64,000 bases of DNA from Pirellulaceae bacterium (GTDB taxonomy: Bacteria; Planctomycetota; Planctomycetia; Pirellulales; Pirellulaceae): NCBI GenBank assembly GCA_018402565.1, contig JAGYIQ010000001.1, positions 1 to 64,000 on the forward strand. The letters are read 5' to 3'. This document shows, one piece after another, positions 44,454-53,425 of this stretch. Both the position numbers and the translations under genes were made by a program. The stretch's first letter is position 1. Every line of letters starts with the position of its first letter. Under the pieces are notes generated by a model, which saw nothing but the letters and a program-made list of their open reading frames with translations, searched no databases and was not told the origin of the DNA.

Positions 44454-45746
44454 ATGACACCAGATGTGGAACAACAGATCGAAGATTGGTCGCAGACGCT
44501 GCGAAGCGCTCCCACCGGACAACGCTTCTTGGTCAGCGGCGGTGGGACCAAGCCCAGTCTGCTGACTGGTACAGGTACCGGCACCGGCACAGGCACTGGC
44601 ACAGCGGAGAAGCGGATCGGCAGCTCGCTGCCCAGTGGCTCGGGGTCGGGCAGGACGGTGGCCGAGCAGAGCAGGGCATTGGCGGAGTCCGACGGTGCCG
44701 CTCCGCAGACATTGGATACGCGGGGTCTGAGCGGGATCATCGAGTACCGGCCCGCCGAGTTTACGATCACGGCTTATGCGGGCACGCCCGTGTCGGTGGT
44801 TTTGGAGGCGTTGGCCCAGCACGGCCAGTACCTACCGTTTGAGTCGCCGTTTCATGTGGCGACCGGGCCGGAGGAGAGGTCCGACGATGCGGGTCGTTGG
44901 CGGCGCGCGGATTTGGCGGCGCGAACGACCATCGGGGGACTGGTGGCCGCTGGGATCAACGGCCCAGGTCGTTTGCGGCATGGTGGCCTGCGGGACTTTA
45001 TTTTGGAAGTGCGTTACTTGGATGGCGAGGGAGCCATTCGCCGCGGGGGGCGACGCGTCGTGAAAAACGCGGCGGGTTTTGATATTCCCAAACTGCTGGT
45101 CGGCAGTTGCGGTCGACTGGGCGTGATCCTGGATGTGACCTTTAAAGTCTTCCCGCGACCGCTGGATTATCTCACGATGCGAGTCATGTCGGAGAACATC
45201 GACTCGACGATCGAGATCATCGCGACCTTGACCACGCACCCGTGGGACTTGGACGCTCTCGAGGTCCAACCGGACGGCTCGGTCTTGATTCGCTTGGCGG
45301 GTCATAGCGACGCCTTGGTCAAACATGGCCAACGCATCCAAAGTCGCTTGAGCAAGTATTACAGCAGCTTTCTGACTGGCCCCCAGCAACACCAGGCGTG
45401 GACCGCCTACGCCGACTGGCTGTGGGGCGAGGCCGACCACGCGGTCGCGCGCGTCCCCGTCTCGCTCCGTGGCTTGTTCGATTTGGACGAGTCGTTGGAC
45501 GAGATGGAAATCGAGCGGGCCTACGGCAGCGGCGGCAATGTCGCCTGGCTGCGTTGGCTGCCCAGTAGTGAGAACCCAGGGACTCGGTTGAAACGCCTGC
45601 ACAAATGTCTCTGCGAGGTCAAGTGCTGTGGCCAAGTGATTCAAGGCTTGGGGCTGGGCTCGTGGTTGGGCGCCTTCCCGGGCCAGGCTTTCTATCAACA
45701 CTTGAAGAACGTTTTTGATCCTCGTGGTCGCTTAGGAAACTTTTGA
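44454..45746 (+). CDS. glcE: glycolate oxidase subunit, FAD-binding
   Basis: 430 aa, longer than E. coli GlcE (about 350). The PCMH-type FAD domain shows TIGGLVAAGINGPGRLRHGG and RRVVKNAAGFDIPKL, the expected GlcE motifs. Within the N-terminal GGGTKP region an insert carries a (Thr-Gly)x6 run at residues 38-49, encoded by a ggcacc/ggcaca microsatellite, followed by Ser/Gly-rich sequence. The insert extends the loop between the first two strands. The stop overlaps the glcF ATG by 1 bp. High confidence in the subunit call. Confidence 0.92.
   Translation: MTPDVEQQIEDWSQTLRSAPTGQRFLVSGGGTKPSLLTGTGTGTGTGTGTAEKRIGSSLPSGSGSGRTVAEQSRALAESDGAAPQTLDTRGLSGIIEYRPAEFTITAYAGTPVSVVLEALAQHGQYLPFESPFHVATGPEERSDDAGRWRRADLAARTTIGGLVAAGINGPGRLRHGGLRDFILEVRYLDGEGAIRRGGRRVVKNAAGFDIPKLLVGSCGRLGVILDVTFKVFPRPLDYLTMRVMSENIDSTIEIIATLTTHPWDLDALEVQPDGSVLIRLAGHSDALVKHGQRIQSRLSKYYSSFLTGPQQHQAWTAYADWLWGEADHAVARVPVSLRGLFDLDESLDEMEIERAYGSGGNVAWLRWLPSSENPGTRLKRLHKCLCEVKCCGQVIQGLGLGSWLGAFPGQAFYQHLKNVFDPRGRLGNF
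44565..44606 (+). repeat. 6-bp microsatellite inside glcE
   Basis: About seven units of ggcaca/ggcacc/ggtaca encode Thr-Gly repeats. The 6-bp unit means length changes keep the frame. Confidence 0.85.
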
Positions 45747-47053
45747 TGCTACACGAACTGGATCCCGCCAAATTGGGCAGCCATGGCGAAAACATCACGC
45801 AGGCCATCTCGTCGTGCGTGCATTGCGGCTTTTGCTTGCCCACCTGTCCGACGTACCAACTGTTGGGCGAGGAGGAGAACTCGCCGCGCGGCCGGATCTT
45901 CTTGATGAAAGAGGTCTTGGAGGGGGAGCTGAAGCCCAGCGAGATTGCGTCGAGTATCGACCAGTGCCTCGGGTGCTCGGCCTGCATGACCGCCTGCCCA
46001 TCGGGAGTCAACTACGATCAACTGCTGACCGGTTACCGCCATTTGAAACACCAGCGGACGCGGGGCTGGATGGAGCGACTCCGCGACGCCATGGTCCACT
46101 CCACGCTGCCGTACCCCACCCGGTTTCGCTGGGCCATCCGCCTGGGGCGACTCTTTAAGCCCTTCGCTCGGTTGGTCCCCGCCACGATTCGACCGATGAT
46201 GGATCTGTTGCCCGACCGGTTGCCCGCCAAATTGACTTGGCCAGAGCTGTCGCAGGTGGAGGGCAAGCGGCGGGGCCGCGTGGCCTTGTTGACGGGCTGC
46301 GCTCAAGACGTCCTGGCCCCGCGGATCACTCGCGCCGCCATTTCGGTGTTGGTCCGCAACGGGATCGAAGTGGTGATTCCACCGGCGCAGGGCTGTTGCG
46401 GCGCTTTGGCCTGGCATGCTGGCCGCGTGGACGTGGCGGCCCAATTCGCCGCTCAACTGGCCCAACAGATGCCCAAGGATGTGGACGCCGTTGTGACCAC
46501 GGCTGCTGGGTGTGGCTCCACCCTGAAGGAGTACGGCCACGTCACGCATGGCTCACCAGCGGCCGAGCAGGGCCAATGGCTGCAAGACAACGTCCGCGAC
46601 ATCTGCGAGTACTTGGACGCGATCGGGCCATTGCCACCCGTCGGTCTACCTCGCTTGATGCGTGTGGCCTACCACGACGCCTGTCACTTGTTGCATGCGC
46701 AGAAGATTGCCCAGGCACCGCGGCGGCTGCTGAGCAAGATCAACAACTTGCAATTGGTCGAGTTGCCATCGGCCGGCAGCTGCTGTGGCTCGGCGGGCAG
46801 CTACAACATCGAGCAACCGCAACTGGCTGAAGTCTTGGGCCGAGACAAAGCGCGCGAGATCCTCAAGAGCGACGTGCACGCCGTGGCCACCGGCAACATC
46901 GGTTGCATGGTGCAAGTCCAACGGCACTTGAACGAATCCAGCAGCAGTCCGCCGCCGGTCTGGCACACCATCGAGGTCCTCGAGCGGGCCTACCGCCCTC
47001 GGTCCTTGACCGAACCCGACACCGTGGCCCAGCTGTCGCCGACCGTGTTCTGA
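45746..47053 (+). CDS. glcF: glycolate oxidase iron-sulfur subunit
   Basis: 435 aa. It passes electrons from the GlcDE flavins toward the quinone pool. Two 4Fe-4S motifs, CVHCGFCLPTCP and CLGCSACMTACP, lie in the N-terminal 90 residues. Two CCG-type domains follow (CCGALAWHAG, CCGSAGSYN). The ATG at 45746 overlaps the glcE stop; a TTG one codon earlier is also possible. Completes the glcDEF operon. Very high confidence. Confidence 0.96.
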   Translation: MLHELDPAKLGSHGENITQAISSCVHCGFCLPTCPTYQLLGEEENSPRGRIFLMKEVLEGELKPSEIASSIDQCLGCSACMTACPSGVNYDQLLTGYRHLKHQRTRGWMERLRDAMVHSTLPYPTRFRWAIRLGRLFKPFARLVPATIRPMMDLLPDRLPAKLTWPELSQVEGKRRGRVALLTGCAQDVLAPRITRAAISVLVRNGIEVVIPPAQGCCGALAWHAGRVDVAAQFAAQLAQQMPKDVDAVVTTAAGCGSTLKEYGHVTHGSPAAEQGQWLQDNVRDICEYLDAIGPLPPVGLPRLMRVAYHDACHLLHAQKIAQAPRRLLSKINNLQLVELPSAGSCCGSAGSYNIEQPQLAEVLGRDKAREILKSDVHAVATGNIGCMVQVQRHLNESSSSPPPVWHTIEVLERAYRPRSLTEPDTVAQLSPTVF

Positions 47054-47128
47054 TCACATCCGCCGTGTGAGGAATGAGGAATAGCGCCAGTTCCCAGAGC
47101 GATCCCAGCGGTCGTCTTCCCCCGTACA

Positions 47129-47158
47129 CAAAAATCCGTACTCAAAAATCCGTGCTCA
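47129..47158 (-). repeat. 14-bp tandem repeat containing a stop codon
   Basis: On the minus strand, three units ttttgagcacggat, ttttgagtacggat and ttttgtgtacgggg. The TGA stop of the site-2 protease (47156-47158) is inside unit one. Confidence 0.8.
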
Positions 47159-48454
47159 AAAGTTGAAGCGAAACACGTTCGGTGGAAAGCAGAGGACGGG
47201 GATCAGGAGACTGGCCAGGCCCAAGCCGATGCGTGGCCAACCCAACGGGACCGAATCGTCGCTGGTCGGTGGGTGTGTGGGGCCCATCAGCAACAGCAGA
47301 GCGACCATCAGGGCCATGATCAAGATTTGTTGATAGACCATGTAAGCGATCGCCGCGATCAGCACCAAGTAACTGATCCCGTGGGCCCACCGCACAAACA
47401 AACCGTAGGTCACGTGGCCGCCGTCCAATTGACTGACTGGCATCATGTTCAAACCCGTCACGAGCAGAGCCACCCAGGCCGCGGTGAAGGCGGGGTTCAG
47501 CTGGCTCAGCCACACCACCTGGCCGCCATACTCCGGATGAAACCAGACAATCATCCACCGCATCGCCAGCGGGATCTCGAAGCCCAAGCCACCACCGCGG
47601 GGCGCCGCCAGGTCCAACTGCCAGGTGCCCAATAGAGCGACGGGAAAGGCCAAGACCAATCCGGCCAATGGGCCAGCAATTCCGATATCAAAAATTTGCC
47701 GACGATCCGCTTCATGGCCCTGCATGGCAATCACCGCCCCCAAGGTTCCAATCGAGTTGATCGGGAAGGGCAAGAACAGCGGCGGCGTGGCGGGCACTCG
47801 ATACCACCGCGCCACCAGATAATGGCCCAGTTCGTGAGCCATCAAGATCCCCAACAAGAACAACGAGTACAGCAGGCCGGACAGCCAATTGGCCAGAACG
47901 GCTTGCCGCAGCGGCATAAACGAGCCCTCGGCCAGACATTGCTCCAGCACACTCAGGGGCGACCAACCGCAGATCCCGACCCAGATCGTCGACACCACCG
48001 TCAGACCGAACAAGATGACTGGCCAACGCCAACGCGGCCGCGGGTATTCCTGCGAATCGTACCGCTCTTCCGGCGTCTCTAACGAGTGGCTCTCCCAGGT
48101 CATGCGACGTGCCTCCGCGCTCCGCGGCAAGCCTGCCGCGGACCCAGCAGCCTGTCCGGATGCGGACCCAGTAGCCTGTCCGGACACGGACCCAGTAGTC
48201 TGTCCGGATGGGGACCCAGCCGACCCAGCGACTCCCTCGCCCAAGCTCAACCACGCGGCTTCATTCGAGATCTCGAGAGACGAGGCCCCCACTTCGGAGC
48301 TGCCAGTGTTCACTGGGGGAGCGTCAAACGTGGGCAACACCCAGGGTTCCCCCACCGTGTTTGGCCGAACTGGCGGCTGCTGGGGCTTCGCTTCAGGCTT
48401 GGTTGGGTCAGTCATGGGTCCCTGCGCCGGTGATGGGCTGTCGTCCTCCGCCAT
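47156..48454 (-). CDS. site-2 protease-like M50 membrane metalloprotease
   Basis: 432 aa. M50 enzymes cleave within the membrane, often to release regulators. The zinc motif HELGH is at 207-211 and the third ligand Asp344 in NMMPVSQLDGGH. About six to seven membrane helices run from residue 143 on. The N-terminal 140 residues are soluble and Pro/Ser/Gly-rich, with tandem SGQATGS-like units. The ATG at 48454 is used; an in-frame GTG lies 7 codons upstream. It converges with glcF across a 102-bp gap. No anti-sigma substrate gene is adjacent. High confidence. Confidence 0.92.
   Translation of the reverse strand: MAEDDSPSPAQGPMTDPTKPEAKPQQPPVRPNTVGEPWVLPTFDAPPVNTGSSEVGASSLEISNEAAWLSLGEGVAGSAGSPSGQTTGSVSGQATGSASGQAAGSAAGLPRSAEARRMTWESHSLETPEERYDSQEYPRPRWRWPVILFGLTVVSTIWVGICGWSPLSVLEQCLAEGSFMPLRQAVLANWLSGLLYSLFLLGILMAHELGHYLVARWYRVPATPPLFLPFPINSIGTLGAVIAMQGHEADRRQIFDIGIAGPLAGLVLAFPVALLGTWQLDLAAPRGGGLGFEIPLAMRWMIVWFHPEYGGQVVWLSQLNPAFTAAWVALLVTGLNMMPVSQLDGGHVTYGLFVRWAHGISYLVLIAAIAYMVYQQILIMALMVALLLLMGPTHPPTSDDSVPLGWPRIGLGLASLLIPVLCFPPNVFRFNF
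48106..48225 (-). repeat. 24-bp in-frame repeat in the M50 protease linker
   Basis: Units of gcggacccagtagcctgtcc and variants (about 24 bp) encode S-G-Q-x-x-G-S repeats in the soluble N-terminal linker. Confidence 0.8.
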
Positions 48455-48664
48455 AACATAGCCACTCCCCGGCACGGATAAAAGGACGGCAGGGTTGCCC
48501 GCGACCTCGTCTGGCTGGCGAGTTGCCTGGTCGCTTGGTCCTGACCACTGGTTGCCAGTCCAGCGGTTGGGAGCGAGAATACGGACCGTTGTCAGGTGGG
48601 TCGGTCGACCATGGTCGCGGGCCCCGCGGAGTGTAGTGACTCGAGTGGAAAGAAGGAGAAATCA

Positions 48665-49660
48665 ATGGCGCGTCCCGTCACCTTGTTTACTGGGCAGTGG
48701 GCCGATCTACCTTGCGAAGAGATGGCTCGGTTGTCGAAAGAGTTTGGCTACGACGGGATGGAACTGGCCTGTTGGGGGGATCACTTCGAGGTCGACAAGG
48801 CGTTGGCCGATTCCAACTACAGCCAAGCCAAGCACGACTTGTTGAACAAGCACGGGCTCGAGTGCTTCGCCATCAGCAATCACTTGGTGGGCCAAGCCGT
48901 GTTGGACTTGATCGACCAGCGGCACAAGATGATCCTGCCCCCGTATGTGTGGGGCGATGGCGATCCAGCGGGTGTCAATCAGCGTGCGATCGAAGAGATG
49001 AAGAACACGGCCCGCGCCGCTCAGCGGATGGGCGTCGGCGTGGTCAACGGCTTCACGGGCTCCAGCATTTGGCACTTGCTGTATTCGTTCCCACCGGTCA
49101 CACCGGCCATGATCGACGCTGGCTTTCAGTTGCTGGCGGATCGCTGGAATCCAATCTTGGACGTGTTTGCCGAGTGCGGTGTGAAGTTCGCCTTGGAAGT
49201 GCACCCGACCGAAATTGCCTTCGACATTTACACGGCCCAACGAGCCCTGGAGGCGTTGGATCACCGCCCCGAGTTCGGCTTCAACTTTGACCCCAGCCAC
49301 TTGATCTGGCAGGGGATCGACCCGGTCGAATTCATTCGCGCGTTCCCGGACCGCATCTATCACGTGCATGTCAAAGACGCGATCACCAAGCTCAACGGTC
49401 GCAGCGGGATTTTGGCCAGCCACTTGAACTTTGGCGATCACCGCCGGGGCTGGGACTTCCGCTCGCCGGGCCGTGGTGGTGTCAACTTCGAAGAGATCAT
49501 TCGCGCGCTCAACGATATTGGCTACCAGGGCCCGTTGTCGATCGAGTGGGAAGACTCGGGAATGAAGCGTGAATTCGGTGCCAAGGAGGCCTGCGAATTC
49601 ACGCGGCGATTGGACTTCTCTCCCAGCGACCGAGCCTTCGACGCCGCCTTCGAAGACTGA
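48665..49660 (+). CDS. xylose isomerase-like TIM-barrel sugar isomerase/epimerase
   Basis: 331 aa. The fold (AP endonuclease 2 family) isomerises or epimerises sugars or inositols with a divalent metal. Metal-site-type residues lie in [32 protein letters not shown] and the final SIEWEDSG. The ATG follows GAAGGAGAAATCA, the strongest ribosome site in this part of the window. It is 73 bp upstream of the enoyl-CoA hydratase gene. Planctomycetes have many of these; the substrate is not predictable. High confidence in the family. Confidence 0.92.
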   Translation: MARPVTLFTGQWADLPCEEMARLSKEFGYDGMELACWGDHFEVDKALADSNYSQAKHDLLNKHGLECFAISNHLVGQAVLDLIDQRHKMILPPYVWGDGDPAGVNQRAIEEMKNTARAAQRMGVGVVNGFTGSSIWHLLYSFPPVTPAMIDAGFQLLADRWNPILDVFAECGVKFALEVHPTEIAFDIYTAQRALEALDHRPEFGFNFDPSHLIWQGIDPVEFIRAFPDRIYHVHVKDAITKLNGRSGILASHLNFGDHRRGWDFRSPGRGGVNFEEIIRALNDIGYQGPLSIEWEDSGMKREFGAKEACEFTRRLDFSPSDRAFDAAFED

Positions 49661-49733
49661 GTCCGGCAGTGACAGCCCCGCGGTTGCTGGTTGCGACCGC
49701 GGGCAGTCCCAGCGCCAACCGCGGAAAGAGACG

Positions 49734-50540
49734 ATGAGCGACGCAGGTGGAATTCGAGTCCGAGTGGATGGGCCCGGGGCGACCGTGATCTTGGATCGGC
49801 CCGAGCGGCGGAATGCGATCAATCGATCGATGGTCGGCCAATTGGAAGCCATCTTTGATGACTTGCAACAAGAGAAGCGAATTCGCGTCATCACCCTGAC
49901 CGGGGCTGGCGACTATTTCTCCGCCGGAACGGATCTGGTCGAGATGGCCGGCACGATGGACCGGCGGGACCAACACGGGCTGTTGGAACTGGGTGTGATG
50001 CAGGCCTTCCATACCGACGTCAAGGCGATGCAGAACCTATTGGAGGTGATCCTGCGGACGCCCAAGCCAGTGTTGGCTGCCTTGAATGGCCCAGCTTTGG
50101 GGTTTGGCGCCGCGTTGGTCCTGGCCAGTGACTACGTGTTGGCTGGTCCCGCAGCTGAATTGGGCTGGCCCGAAACACGCTGGGGCTTGGCCCCGGGACT
50201 CAGCGCTCCGCTGCTGCGGCGACGACTGAACGTGGGTCAAGCCGCGGCCTTGCTGTGCTTCGGGCGGCGGGTCGATGCCGCCATGGGCTTCCGTCTGGGA
50301 CTGATCGATCAGCAGGTCGACGCGGACTTGCTGTGGGCCATGTCGCAGCACAAAGCCGAAGAGTTGGCCGAATTCGGACCCCATGCCATTTCACTCACCA
50401 AGCGACTGTTGTACGAAACGATCGACGAAGACCTGTTCTCGCAGTTGGCGGTGGGAGCCGCCAACACCGCGGCAGCCCGCACGACCCTAGAAGCCATCGA
50501 AGGCGTGACCGCCTTCACTCAACGCGTCAAACAACCTTGA
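49734..50540 (+). CDS. enoyl-CoA hydratase/isomerase family protein
   Basis: 268 aa. The crotonase fold binds an acyl-CoA and stabilises an enolate. The oxyanion-hole segments FSAGTDLVEM and NGPALGFGAALVLASD are present, with GWPETRWGLAPG where a catalytic Glu usually lies. The start MSDAGGIRVRV is supported by GGAAAGAGACG upstream. Family members range from fatty-acid beta-oxidation hydratases to dehalogenases; the second catalytic Glu is not obvious, so the reaction is left open. It is followed 23 bp later by a 66-aa gene. Confidence 0.9.
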   Translation: MSDAGGIRVRVDGPGATVILDRPERRNAINRSMVGQLEAIFDDLQQEKRIRVITLTGAGDYFSAGTDLVEMAGTMDRRDQHGLLELGVMQAFHTDVKAMQNLLEVILRTPKPVLAALNGPALGFGAALVLASDYVLAGPAAELGWPETRWGLAPGLSAPLLRRRLNVGQAAALLCFGRRVDAAMGFRLGLIDQQVDADLLWAMSQHKAEELAEFGPHAISLTKRLLYETIDEDLFSQLAVGAANTAAARTTLEAIEGVTAFTQRVKQP

Positions 50541-50563
50541 ACCTTCTTTCCAGGAGCCTTCCC

Positions 50564-50764
50564 ATGTCCGAACCACTGTACGTCAACCTGCAACCCGGCG
50601 AGCAAGCAATTACGATGGCTGCCGCTCAGATCTATGCTGCCTACGTGATCTCCGGTCAAGCCAAAGCGGATCCCGAAGCCACCCTCAAACAAGCCGCTCT
50701 CGAAGCCATCCGCTTGGCTCGTTTTGTCGACGAGAACGTTATCGCCCCAGGTGAAATGGCCTAA
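50564..50764 (+). CDS. 66-aa conserved-looking small protein
   Basis: Starts at ATG after CAGGAGCCTTCCC, a proper ribosome site, 23 bp from the enoyl-CoA hydratase stop, so it is probably co-transcribed. It is helical, with NLQPGEQAITMAAAQIYAAY and EATLKQAALEAIRLARFVDE. No membrane segment or known motif is present. Coding is supported by spacing, composition and the ribosome site. Function unknown. Confidence 0.7.
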   Translation: MSEPLYVNLQPGEQAITMAAAQIYAAYVISGQAKADPEATLKQAALEAIRLARFVDENVIAPGEMA

Positions 50765-50818
50765 CCGCCGCTCGACCGAGTCGCTCTGCAGGTAGGTTCA
50801 AGCCCGGGTACCCTGTTT

Positions 50819-51035
50819 GTAACCGTTCACGGCGACTCGACACGAACGCTGCACGATCATGGCCGTCTTACTCGTACACAGCCGTTGGCGGTACTCGCAC
50901 CCGTAACCGAATGCCACAAGCCGAGTACGAGTAGGAGTACGAGTAGGAGTACGAGCAGGACCCTTCCGCTGCGAATTAGCCGATTGGCGGACGCGCACCC
51001 GCTCCGAGCCTTACCTCCCGACCGTGAACGGTTAC
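50819..51035. repeat. GTAACCGTTCACG-family element with a different core (copy A5)
   Basis: Bounded by gtaaccgttcacg (50819-50831) and cgtgaacggttac (51023-51035), 217 bp. The ends match copies A1/A2 but the core differs and carries a gagtacgagtaggagtacg hexamer tract. It begins 55 bp after the 66-aa gene. Confidence 0.8.
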
Positions 51036-51179
51036 CCTTTTTTTCGAGTAGGAGGACGACCCCGGTCTATTCCGCATGGGCGGTCGTGGCCGTATGGGAC
51101 TGGATAACCTGCGCACCAGAACACTCCGCGTGACGTTTCCAGGCCACCGCAAATCTGCAATGGATTCGGATCGCCAATA

Positions 51180-51377
51180 TCACTTGGATCGCAGAAAGCA
51201 AAAATAGATCACATTCGCAACACCCGTCACAAGACTGCATGAGAGGCATTTAAAAAAATGCTTTGACATCGAAATCGGGTCAGCGGGTGATTCTAGCACG
51301 AGGGACAATACAACACTAACCGCAATGCTTGTCGCGAGCACGATCCCAGTGTCCACCAGGGTGATAGATTGTTTCAT
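51180..51377 (-). CDS. possible small two-helix membrane protein
   Basis: 65 aa from MKQSITLVDTG, with an alternative GTG 14 codons upstream. Two hydrophobic stretches, GIVLATSIAVSVVLSLVL and CLSCSLVTGVANVIYFCF, suggest two membrane helices. There is no clear ribosome site (CCCCTCAAG) and no recognisable family. It sits between repeat elements. Coding is plausible but not secure. Confidence 0.35.
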   Translation of the reverse strand: MKQSITLVDTGIVLATSIAVSVVLSLVLESPADPISMSKHFFKCLSCSLVTGVANVIYFCFLRSK

Positions 51378-51474
51378 CTTGAGGGGCCTTTGCAGGGGCA
51401 GCGTCCGTGAGCCCTTCACGTTAGTGAGTTAATCCGAGGGGCAGGTGCGCCAGCGGAAGTCGGATGGTTCGATG

Positions 51475-51597
51475 GGCTAACCTTGCGATCGTTTGCAAGT
51501 AAAAGCAACTGGAGAACGCTAGAGGTTTGCCCCCAGAACCGACCGACTTGCGGAATGCACTCGATCCGAGGATTACCTCCCACCTGTGAACGGTTAC
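51475..51597 (+). repeat. truncated GTAACCGTTCACG-family element (copy A3)
   Basis: Matches the right-hand 120 bp of copy A2 (gggctaacc, agcaactgga, ccgacttgcggaatgcac, cctccca) and ends tgtgaacggttac with one mismatch. The left inverted repeat is missing. Confidence 0.8.
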
Positions 51598-51625
51598 GGA
51601 AAAATCAATAAGCCCCGTGGAGCAC

Positions 51626-51769
51626 TAGTGCTTTGTCACAGCCAAAACTTGGGGTGTGGCAAAGGGGTCAGGCGTCAATTGTGCGCAGCACCCGCAGGGC
51701 CGTTCCGGCAATTGACGCCTGACCCCTTTGCCACACCGATCCCAAAATTAAATTGTGACAAAGCACTAG
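51626..51769. repeat. 144-bp near-perfect hairpin element
   Basis: Arms of about 57 bp: ctagtgctttgtcacag and ggtgtggcaaaggggtcagg on the left pair with cctgacccctttgccacacc and tgtgacaaagcactag on the right. The loop is about 28 nt. The first 50 bp are repeated exactly at the end of the window (63951-64000). It lies 33 bp past the stop of the GlmU-like gene. Confidence 0.9.
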
Positions 51770-51802
51770 CGAGTTGCCTGGATATGGCAGACGCGCATTT
51801 AG

Positions 51803-53080
51803 TTATAGACTGAGTGGCTCTTCGGACAGCAGTCGTTCGCGGCGGGTCCTTTCGTGCATGTCCTGGATCAGCCGAATGTCGCACTCGCGTTGGGTGACTT
51901 GCCGCCGCGCGAACATCCGCGCCTGCGTGGCCACCATGACACTGGGGGCCATCTCGGTGACTTGGCCAAAGTGCCGCGCGTAGTTGACGAAACTGGGGAC
52001 GTTGGTGGTCACAAAGCCGTAGACCATGCTGCAGGTGCCGATCATCTTCCCCGTGAAGATGCTGGTGTTGATCGCACTTTTGGCGTAGTCGCCCACGATG
52101 CAGCCGACGAATTGGCTGCCGGTGTTGACCTTGCCGTAGGCGTACTCCATCTTGACTTCACCGTAAGTGTTTTTCAGATCGCTGTTGCAAGTGCCAGCGC
52201 CCAAATTGACCCAACTGCCGACGTAGCTGTGCCCCAAAAACCCGTGGTGTTGTTTGTTGGTATACGGCTCGACGATCGACGCTTCCACCTCGCCGCCAAC
52301 CTTGGTCGTGTGCCCCAGACAGACGGCGTCTTTGATCGAGGCGTGTTCGATAACTTTGGAGTTGGGACCAATGTAGACCGGTCCAGCAAAATAGGTGTAG
52401 GGCCCCAGGGTGGCGTGGTCGTCCACCAGCACTGGGCCCTGTTTTGCGTTGACCACAAAATCACGTGGCAATTGCACATTGTGACCAATAAACAGCCCGT
52501 CTTGCAATTGTTGATATTGGCCGTGGTCCAGGCGATGTTGCAGACTTTCGTGAATGATCCGCTGTTGGTACTGGACCAATTCGTGCGGATGCCGGTAGGC
52601 CTGCAGCTGCACTTCGAGTCGTTGGGCGGGCGGGTCGACCGTGGCGACAATTTTGCGGAAAGCGGCTTCTGTAAAAACTCCTGGCGAGGTGGGTTGCCAA
52701 TTCGTCGGGGGGGCCAGGGCCTGCAGCGCGGTCGTGGGCAATAGCGCCACAAGCGTCTCGTCGTCGGCCTGCATGACGCAGGGCGCCTGCCGCTTGCTGA
52801 TCTGCTGCAAGACCCGAAACGCCGAGGGGCTGGGGACGATCCGAGCATTGATCAACAGCGACCAATCCCGGCGGGCATCCAATTGATTGTCCACGTCGGG
52901 AAAGTCCGCGGCTTGGATGGCGTCCAAGTACGGCCGCAGCCAACCGACGGGACGCCCACCCAGTTGGCGGACCCAGTCGATCAAGCGAAAGCTGGCGATC
53001 GAGACGGCGTAGGTGGGTCGGCCCGTGTTGATCGGGTGAAGTTGGTCGGCGATCGAATCTTCAAATAGGACCAGATTCAT
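51803..53080 (-). CDS. GlmU-like sugar nucleotidyltransferase/acetyltransferase family protein
   Basis: 425 aa from MNLVLFEDS. The N-terminal half resembles a reduced nucleotidyltransferase domain without the GlmU GGxGTRM loop. The C-terminal half (about 210-400) is a left-handed beta-helix acyltransferase with hexapeptide-repeat character (VLVDDHATLGPYTYFAGPVY, FLGHSYVGSWVNLGAGTCNS). This matches the GlmU-like family described in Bacteroidetes and Planctomycetes, distinct from canonical GlmU. It may act in UDP-amino-sugar synthesis. An in-frame Met 23 codons upstream exists but the family-like start is preferred. Confidence 0.85.
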   Translation of the reverse strand: MNLVLFEDSIADQLHPINTGRPTYAVSIASFRLIDWVRQLGGRPVGWLRPYLDAIQAADFPDVDNQLDARRDWSLLINARIVPSPSAFRVLQQISKRQAPCVMQADDETLVALLPTTALQALAPPTNWQPTSPGVFTEAAFRKIVATVDPPAQRLEVQLQAYRHPHELVQYQQRIIHESLQHRLDHGQYQQLQDGLFIGHNVQLPRDFVVNAKQGPVLVDDHATLGPYTYFAGPVYIGPNSKVIEHASIKDAVCLGHTTKVGGEVEASIVEPYTNKQHHGFLGHSYVGSWVNLGAGTCNSDLKNTYGEVKMEYAYGKVNTGSQFVGCIVGDYAKSAINTSIFTGKMIGTCSMVYGFVTTNVPSFVNYARHFGQVTEMAPSVMVATQARMFARRQVTQRECDIRLIQDMHERTRRERLLSEEPLSL

Positions 53081-53425
53081 TCCCGGGACTTTCGCGACAG
53101 CGGAGGGGCGAGGCAGCTTGTGAGAAGATTCGGCTAAAGCACGATTCAAACTGGCGTTTGACCTAGCGATTCGGCTTGTTTGGAATAAGATGGAACCGCG
53201 GGGCCGGGCGTGGTCGGGTTATGTCGATTGTAGCGGCGTTGTCGCCCTGTGGTGGACGGACGCTCGAGTGGAAATTTACCGGACAGCCAACCAAGCGCGA
53301 ACTAGACTTGGGTGCTTCCACTGGGTTGCTTCCAATGGGTTGCTTCCAATGGGCTAGTACTTTTGGCCCGATCGCATATGGCCCGCTGGCGTTTGGCCTG
53401 GCGCCCCCTTTTCCGCGAGACTTGA
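53081..53425. repeat. spacer with a 14-bp tandem repeat
   Basis: Divergent spacer between the GlmU-like and GGDEF genes. Three units of tgggttgcttccaa/tgggtgcttccac at 53309-53353. No gene and no clear promoter is seen. Confidence 0.6.

Larger units (their letters stand above)
51378..51802. other. repeat-filled spacer
   Basis: Contains the truncated family-A copy (51475-51597) and the 144-bp hairpin element (51626-51769). A degenerate piece resembling the 54453 fragment is at about 51425-51460. No gene is seen. Confidence 0.7.
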
